NCBI RefSeq assembly: GCF_023954305.1
Contig: NZ_JAMLIG010000001.1
Location: forward strand, 372,001-436,000
Direction: 5' to 3'
Length of the DNA stretch: 64,000 nt
From: Mesorhizobium sp.
GTDB taxonomy: Bacteria; Pseudomonadota; Alphaproteobacteria; Rhizobiales; Rhizobiaceae
Shown: in pieces, positions 60,396 through 64,000 of the stretch
How positions within the stretch are numbered: position 1 is the stretch's first letter
Layout of the letters: each line of letters begins with the position of its first letter
The notes under the pieces: generated by a model
Database searches by the model: none
What the model was told of the DNA's origin: nothing
The model's input: only the letters and a program-made list of their open reading frames with translations
Translations under genes and position numbers: made by a program

Positions 60396-62024
60396 TCACG
60401 TCACCACCGTCGGCGCATCCATGCCGGTCGCCGCCCTTATCCCCGCGATCTCTTCGGCAGCGGCAATCAGGTCGGCCAGCGCCTCCTGCGTCTCGATGCC
60501 GTGCCTGGCAGGGTCCGGCTCGTAGCGCTCGATGTAGACGCGCAGGGTGGCGCCGGACGTGCCCGTTCCCGAGAGGCGGAAGACGACGCGCGAGCCGCCT
60601 TCGAACAGGATGCGGATGCCCTGGTTGCTCGACACCGAATGGTCGACCGGGTCGAGATAGGAGAAGTCGTCGGCGGTCGCCACCGTCAGCCCGCGCACGC
60701 TCCTGCCCGGCAGCGACGGAAGCTGCGCCCGCAGGCCGGAGATCAGCCGGTTCGCGGCCTCGGTCTCCACCCCCTCGTAGTCGTGGCGGGAATAGTAGTT
60801 GCGGCCGAACTCCGCCCAGTGCTTCTCAACGATCGTCTTCACCGGCTCCTTGCGCGCGGCGAGGATGTTGAGCCAGAGCAGCACCGCCCACAGCCCGTCC
60901 TTCTCGCGCACGTGGTCGGAACCCGTGCCGGCGCTCTCCTCGCCGCAGATCGTCGCCATGCCGGCGTCGAGCAGATTGCCGAAGAACTTCCAGCCGGTCG
61001 GGGTCTCGTACATGCCGACGCCGAGCTTTTGCGCCACCCGGTCCGCCGCGCCGCTGGTCGGCATCGAGCGGGCGATGCCCTTCAGCCCGCCGGCATAGCC
61101 GGGCGCGAGCTTCGCATTGGCCGCCAGCAGCGCCAGCGAATCCGACGGGGTGACGAAGATGCCGCGGCCGATGATCAGATTGCGGTCGCCGTCGCCGTCC
61201 GACGCCGCGCCGAAGTCGGGCGCTCTCGCCGACATCATCAGGTCGTAGAGGTCTTTTGCATGGACGAGGTTCGGGTCCGGATGGTGGCCGCCGAAATCCG
61301 GCAGCGGCACGAAATTGCGCACCGTGCCTTTCGCAGCACCCAGACGCTTCTCCAGGATCTCGACCGCATAGGGCCCGGTCACCGCGTGCATGGCGTCGAA
61401 GGCCATGGTGAAGCCGCCTGCGAACATCGCCCTTATTGCGGCAAAGTCGAACAGGCTTTCCATCAATTCGGCATAGTCCGCGACGGGGTCGATCACCTCG
61501 ACCGCCATGCCGCCCGCTGAGAACGTCCCCACCGTGTCGAGGTCGACGTCGGCGAAATCGGCGATCCTGTAACTGTCGACCGCTTTGGTGCGCGCAAAGA
61601 TCCTGTCGGTCAGCTTCTCCGGCGCGGGGCCGCCGTTGCCGGCATTGTATTTGATGCCAAAATCCTCGTGCGGGCCGCCGGGGTTATGGCTCGCCGACAG
61701 CACCAGCCCGCCAAACGCCTCGTATCTGCGGATGATGTTGGAGGCGGCGGGCGTCGACAGGATGCCGCCCTGCCCCACCATCACCTTGCCGAAGCCGTTG
61801 GCGGCGGCCATGCGCAACGCGATCTGGATCACCTCCCGGTTGAAGTAGCGGCCGTCGCCGCCGATCACCAGCGTCTTGCCCTCGAACCCTTCCAGGCTGT
61901 CGAACACCGACTGGATGAAGTTCTCGACATAGTTCTTCTGCTGGAAGACAGGCACCTTCTTGCGCAGGCCCGAGGTGCCCGGCTTCTGGTCGTCATAGGG
62001 CTTTGTGGCGAGGGTTCGGATCAT
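60396..62024 (-). CDS. pgm: Phosphoglucomutase
   Basis: This 542-residue alpha-D-phosphohexomutase interconverts glucose-1-P and glucose-6-P. Catalytic Ser112 is in VLSASHNPGG, the metal loop is DGDGDRN, the sugar-binding loop GEESAGTGSDH, and the phosphate loop LSGTGTSGATLR. The start is five bases after the glgA stop, so they form one operon with glgC. Confidence 0.95.
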   Translation of the reverse strand: MIRTLATKPYDDQKPGTSGLRKKVPVFQQKNYVENFIQSVFDSLEGFEGKTLVIGGDGRYFNREVIQIALRMAAANGFGKVMVGQGGILSTPAASNIIRRYEAFGGLVLSASHNPGGPHEDFGIKYNAGNGGPAPEKLTDRIFARTKAVDSYRIADFADVDLDTVGTFSAGGMAVEVIDPVADYAELMESLFDFAAIRAMFAGGFTMAFDAMHAVTGPYAVEILEKRLGAAKGTVRNFVPLPDFGGHHPDPNLVHAKDLYDLMMSARAPDFGAASDGDGDRNLIIGRGIFVTPSDSLALLAANAKLAPGYAGGLKGIARSMPTSGAADRVAQKLGVGMYETPTGWKFFGNLLDAGMATICGEESAGTGSDHVREKDGLWAVLLWLNILAARKEPVKTIVEKHWAEFGRNYYSRHDYEGVETEAANRLISGLRAQLPSLPGRSVRGLTVATADDFSYLDPVDHSVSSNQGIRILFEGGSRVVFRLSGTGTSGATLRVYIERYEPDPARHGIETQEALADLIAAAEEIAGIRAATGMDAPTVVT

Positions 62025-62028
62025 CTTG

Positions 62029-63471
62029 TCATCCAGCGGGAACGAGGGAACGGTAGAGGTCGGCATAGCGCGCGGCACTTCGGGTCCAGGAGACGTCGGA
62101 CTTCATCCCCTGCTTCTGCAGGGCGGTCCAGGCCCTGCGGTCGCGATGCAGCGTCAACGACCGGCGCACCGCGATGCGCAGCGAGTCCGCATCGACCGGC
62201 GAAAACTGCACGCCGGTGGCGACGCCGGCCGAAAGGGCTGCCTCGTTCGCGTCGATGACCGTGTCGGCAAGCCCGCCGGTGCGGGCGACGACGGGGATGC
62301 AGCCGTAGCGCAGGGCGTAGAGCTGCGTCAGTCCGCACGGCTCGAAGCGCGACGGCACCAGGATCGCGTCGGATCCCGCCTGCATCAGGTGCGACAGCGG
62401 CTCGTTGTAGCCGATGACGACGCCGATCCGCCCGGGATGCCGCGCCGCCGCGGACAGGAGCGCGCCTTCGAGACTGTGGTCGCCGGATCCGAGGATGGCG
62501 AGTCGCGCGCCCATGGCGACCAGATCGTCGACGGCGGAAACGAGCACGTCCATGCCTTTCTGCCAGGTCAGCCGGCTGACCACGCAGAAGATCGGCTCCT
62601 CGCTTCGCACCAGGCCGAAGCGCTCCTCGATCGCGCGCCGGTTTTTCGCCCGCGCGGCCAGCGTCTTCGCCGAATAGTTGGCGGCGAGATGCGGGTCGGT
62701 CTGCGGGTCCCAGACATCCGTGTCGATGCCGTTGACGATGCCGTGCAGGACGTTGTCGCGCACCCTGACCAGTCCGTCGAGCCCCATGCCGAACTCCGGC
62801 GTGCGGATCTCCAGCGCATAGGTCGGGCTCACCGTGGTAATCGCGTCGGCGAGCTGCAGTCCCGCCTTCAGGAAGCCGACGCCGCCGTAATATTCGACTC
62901 CGTCGAGCGAAAGCGCTGCCCCCGGAAGGCCCAGTCCGGCGAAGATCGACATGGGGAACTGGCCCTGGAAGGCGAGATTGTGCACGGTCATCACCGTCGG
63001 CACCGGCCGCTTTCCGGTGAAGCGGATATAGGCTGGCGCCATGGCCGCCTGCCAGTCATGCGCATGCACGAGGTCCGGCAGATAGTCCTTGATCGCGCCG
63101 CCGGCGATCTCCGCAGCGGCCTTGCCGAGCGCGGCGAAGCGCTTCCAGTTGTCCTCCCAGTCATTGCCCGAGGCGTCGCCGTAGGCGCCACCCTTGCGGT
63201 CGTAGAGATGCGGGGCGTCGAGCAGCAGCAGGTCGAGGCCCGCCGCCTGCCCGGCAACCACCGTCGCCTTGCCACCGAAGAGATGATCGAACGTGGCAAC
63301 CGCCTTGCGTTTCTTCAGCTGCTCTGCGACGCCCGGATAGGCTGGCAGCAGGGTGCGCACCGACACGCCGTGCTGCGCGAGCGCCAGGGGCAGCGCGCCC
63401 GCGACATCGGCGAGGCCGCCCGTCTTGATCAGCGGAAAGACCTCGGAGGCGGCCGACAGAACCTGCATCAA
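62029..63471 (-). CDS. glgA: Glycogen synthase
   Basis: This 480-residue GT5 enzyme adds glucose from ADP-glucose. The N-terminal KTGGLADV motif is present (residues ~17-24). The GT-B core includes DLVHAHDWQAAMAPAY and VSRLTWQKGMDVLV, and the C-terminal PSRFEPCGLTQLYALRYGCIPVVARTGGLADTV. Confidence 0.96.
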   Translation of the reverse strand: MMQVLSAASEVFPLIKTGGLADVAGALPLALAQHGVSVRTLLPAYPGVAEQLKKRKAVATFDHLFGGKATVVAGQAAGLDLLLLDAPHLYDRKGGAYGDASGNDWEDNWKRFAALGKAAAEIAGGAIKDYLPDLVHAHDWQAAMAPAYIRFTGKRPVPTVMTVHNLAFQGQFPMSIFAGLGLPGAALSLDGVEYYGGVGFLKAGLQLADAITTVSPTYALEIRTPEFGMGLDGLVRVRDNVLHGIVNGIDTDVWDPQTDPHLAANYSAKTLAARAKNRRAIEERFGLVRSEEPIFCVVSRLTWQKGMDVLVSAVDDLVAMGARLAILGSGDHSLEGALLSAAARHPGRIGVVIGYNEPLSHLMQAGSDAILVPSRFEPCGLTQLYALRYGCIPVVARTGGLADTVIDANEAALSAGVATGVQFSPVDADSLRIAVRRSLTLHRDRRAWTALQKQGMKSDVSWTRSAARYADLYRSLVPAG

Positions 63472-63496
63472 ATCTCATTCCCCTCTTGCGCCAGGC

Positions 63497-63663
63497 ACCC
63501 CCTCACCCGGCCCCCGCTCCGCTCGGCCACCCTCTCCCCGAGGGGAGAGGAAGTGATCCAGCGCCGGCGCCAGCTTTCGGTGGAGATTGGTCGCAGCGCC
63601 GGCAATCCTCCTCTCCCCTCGGGGAGAGGGTGGCCGAGCGGAGCGGAGGCCGGGTGAGGGGGA
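63497..63663. repeat. Rhizobial-type palindromic intergenic element, copy 3
   Basis: Arms at about 63497-63552 and 63607-63663 are inverted copies with CCCCCTCACCCGG ends, a GGCCACCCTCTCCCC block and an inner hairpin. It lies between glgC and glgA, where it could modulate read-through. Confidence 0.8.
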
Positions 63664-63677
63664 GGACGGTCCAAGGG

Positions 63678-64000
63678 CTAATGACTCTCAAGTCTGTCGA
63701 TCATCGGTTGGGTGATCAGGCACACGCCGCCTTCGGAGCGCCTGAAACGCTTCGCGTCAAGCTCCGGATCGAAGCCGACCGACAGACCCTCCGGAATCTT
63801 CACGCCGCGGTCGATCACGACCTTGCGCAACGTCGCATTGCGGCTGACGACGCAGTCCGGCAACACCACCGCCTCTTCGAGCGACGAGAACGAGTTCACC
63901 CTGACGCCGGTGAACAGCAGGCTTTTGCGCAGTGCCGCGCCCGAGATGATGCAGTCGCCCGACACCAGCGACGATACCGCGGTGCCCCGCCGGCCATCCT
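63678..64000 (-). CDS. glgC: Glucose-1-phosphate adenylyltransferase, C-terminal part
   Basis: The last ~107 residues are seen: SLVSGDCIISGAALRKSLLFTGVRVNSFSSLEEAVVLPDCVVSRNATLRKVVIDRGVKIPEGLSVGFDPELDAKRFRRSEGGVCLIT. This is the left-handed beta-helix and tail of GlgC, which makes ADP-glucose. The catalytic domain is outside the window. Confidence 0.93.
   Translation of the reverse strand, partial: DGRRGTAVSSLVSGDCIISGAALRKSLLFTGVRVNSFSSLEEAVVLPDCVVSRNATLRKVVIDRGVKIPEGLSVGFDPELDAKRFRRSEGGVCLITQPMIDRLESH

Noticed and set aside
60306..63657. Plus-strand ORFs of 404 and 550 residues
   Set aside because: Antisense to pgm and glgA.

Overview
The window is high-GC chromosomal DNA from an alphaproteobacterium of the order Hyphomicrobiales (Rhizobiales), most like the Mesorhizobium/Phyllobacteriaceae group. 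The evidence is a complete RcGTA-type gene transfer agent (GTA) cluster, a MucR regulator, DUF1491, DUF2336, DUF5330 and DUF6456 proteins, a glgC-glgA-pgm-glgX glycogen cluster, and several rhizobial-type palindromic intergenic repeats. This placement rests on protein families recognised by eye; no database search was run.

Region 1 (1-16670, minus strand) is a GTA structural cluster read right to left. It holds small and large terminase, portal, a DUF6107 membrane protein, prohead protease, capsid, head-tail connectors, tail terminator, tail tube, two tail-assembly-chaperone frames, a short tape measure, distal tail, hub, NlpC/P60 peptidase, and the fibre/megatron gene cut by the window edge. 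There is no integrase, lysis gene or phage replication gene. Three loci do not belong to a standard GTA: a DUF1778-GNAT toxin-antitoxin pair between terminase and portal, a nonsense-mutated acyltransferase between the peptidase and megatron genes, and an AT-rich radical SAM gene just upstream of the GTA promoter. The two chaperone frames look joined by a -1 frameshift.

Region 2 (18.5-28.4 kb, plus strand) holds a hipA-like remnant, a TetR/ketosynthase/SDR cassette, a large hybrid sensor kinase, a SulP transporter with a tandem universal stress protein, and a frameshifted DksA/TraR-type zinc-finger gene. Region 3 (28.8-35.7 kb) has a secreted M6-like metalloprotease with 45-residue repeats, a ~400-bp nested inverted-repeat element, a cold-shock gene with its terminator, and an operon of small stress or metabolic proteins (flavin split-barrel, cupin, SnoaL-like) headed by a hydrolase-cyclase-LuxR regulator.

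Region 4 (about 35.8-39.6 kb) is AT-rich and unlike its surroundings, and is the best candidate for an undescribed system. A promoter drives three co-directional genes: a 63-residue basic protein, a 696-residue protein with an HELSH zinc-protease motif, and a 227-residue unknown. They converge on a stand-alone class III nucleotidyl cyclase that keeps its metal and transition-state residues but lacks the usual purine-selecting pair. The layout suggests a cyclic-nucleotide-controlled protease module, possibly for defence.

Region 5 (40.1-52.1 kb) is core genome: PBP1A, DUF1214/DUF1254 proteins, DUF2336, DUF1491, a peptidoglycan-binding protein with a sensor kinase, SufE, DUF6456, a DnaA-C-like HTH protein, MucR and an SH3 protein. 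Region 6 (52.2-64 kb) has an S9 peptidase and the glycogen/maltodextrin genes glgC, glgA, pgm, glgX and a GH13 glucosidase. The glycogen genes are interrupted by a RES-Xre toxin-antitoxin pair and a TetR-SRPBCC pair with a striking double operator. No tRNA, rRNA or CRISPR array was found.
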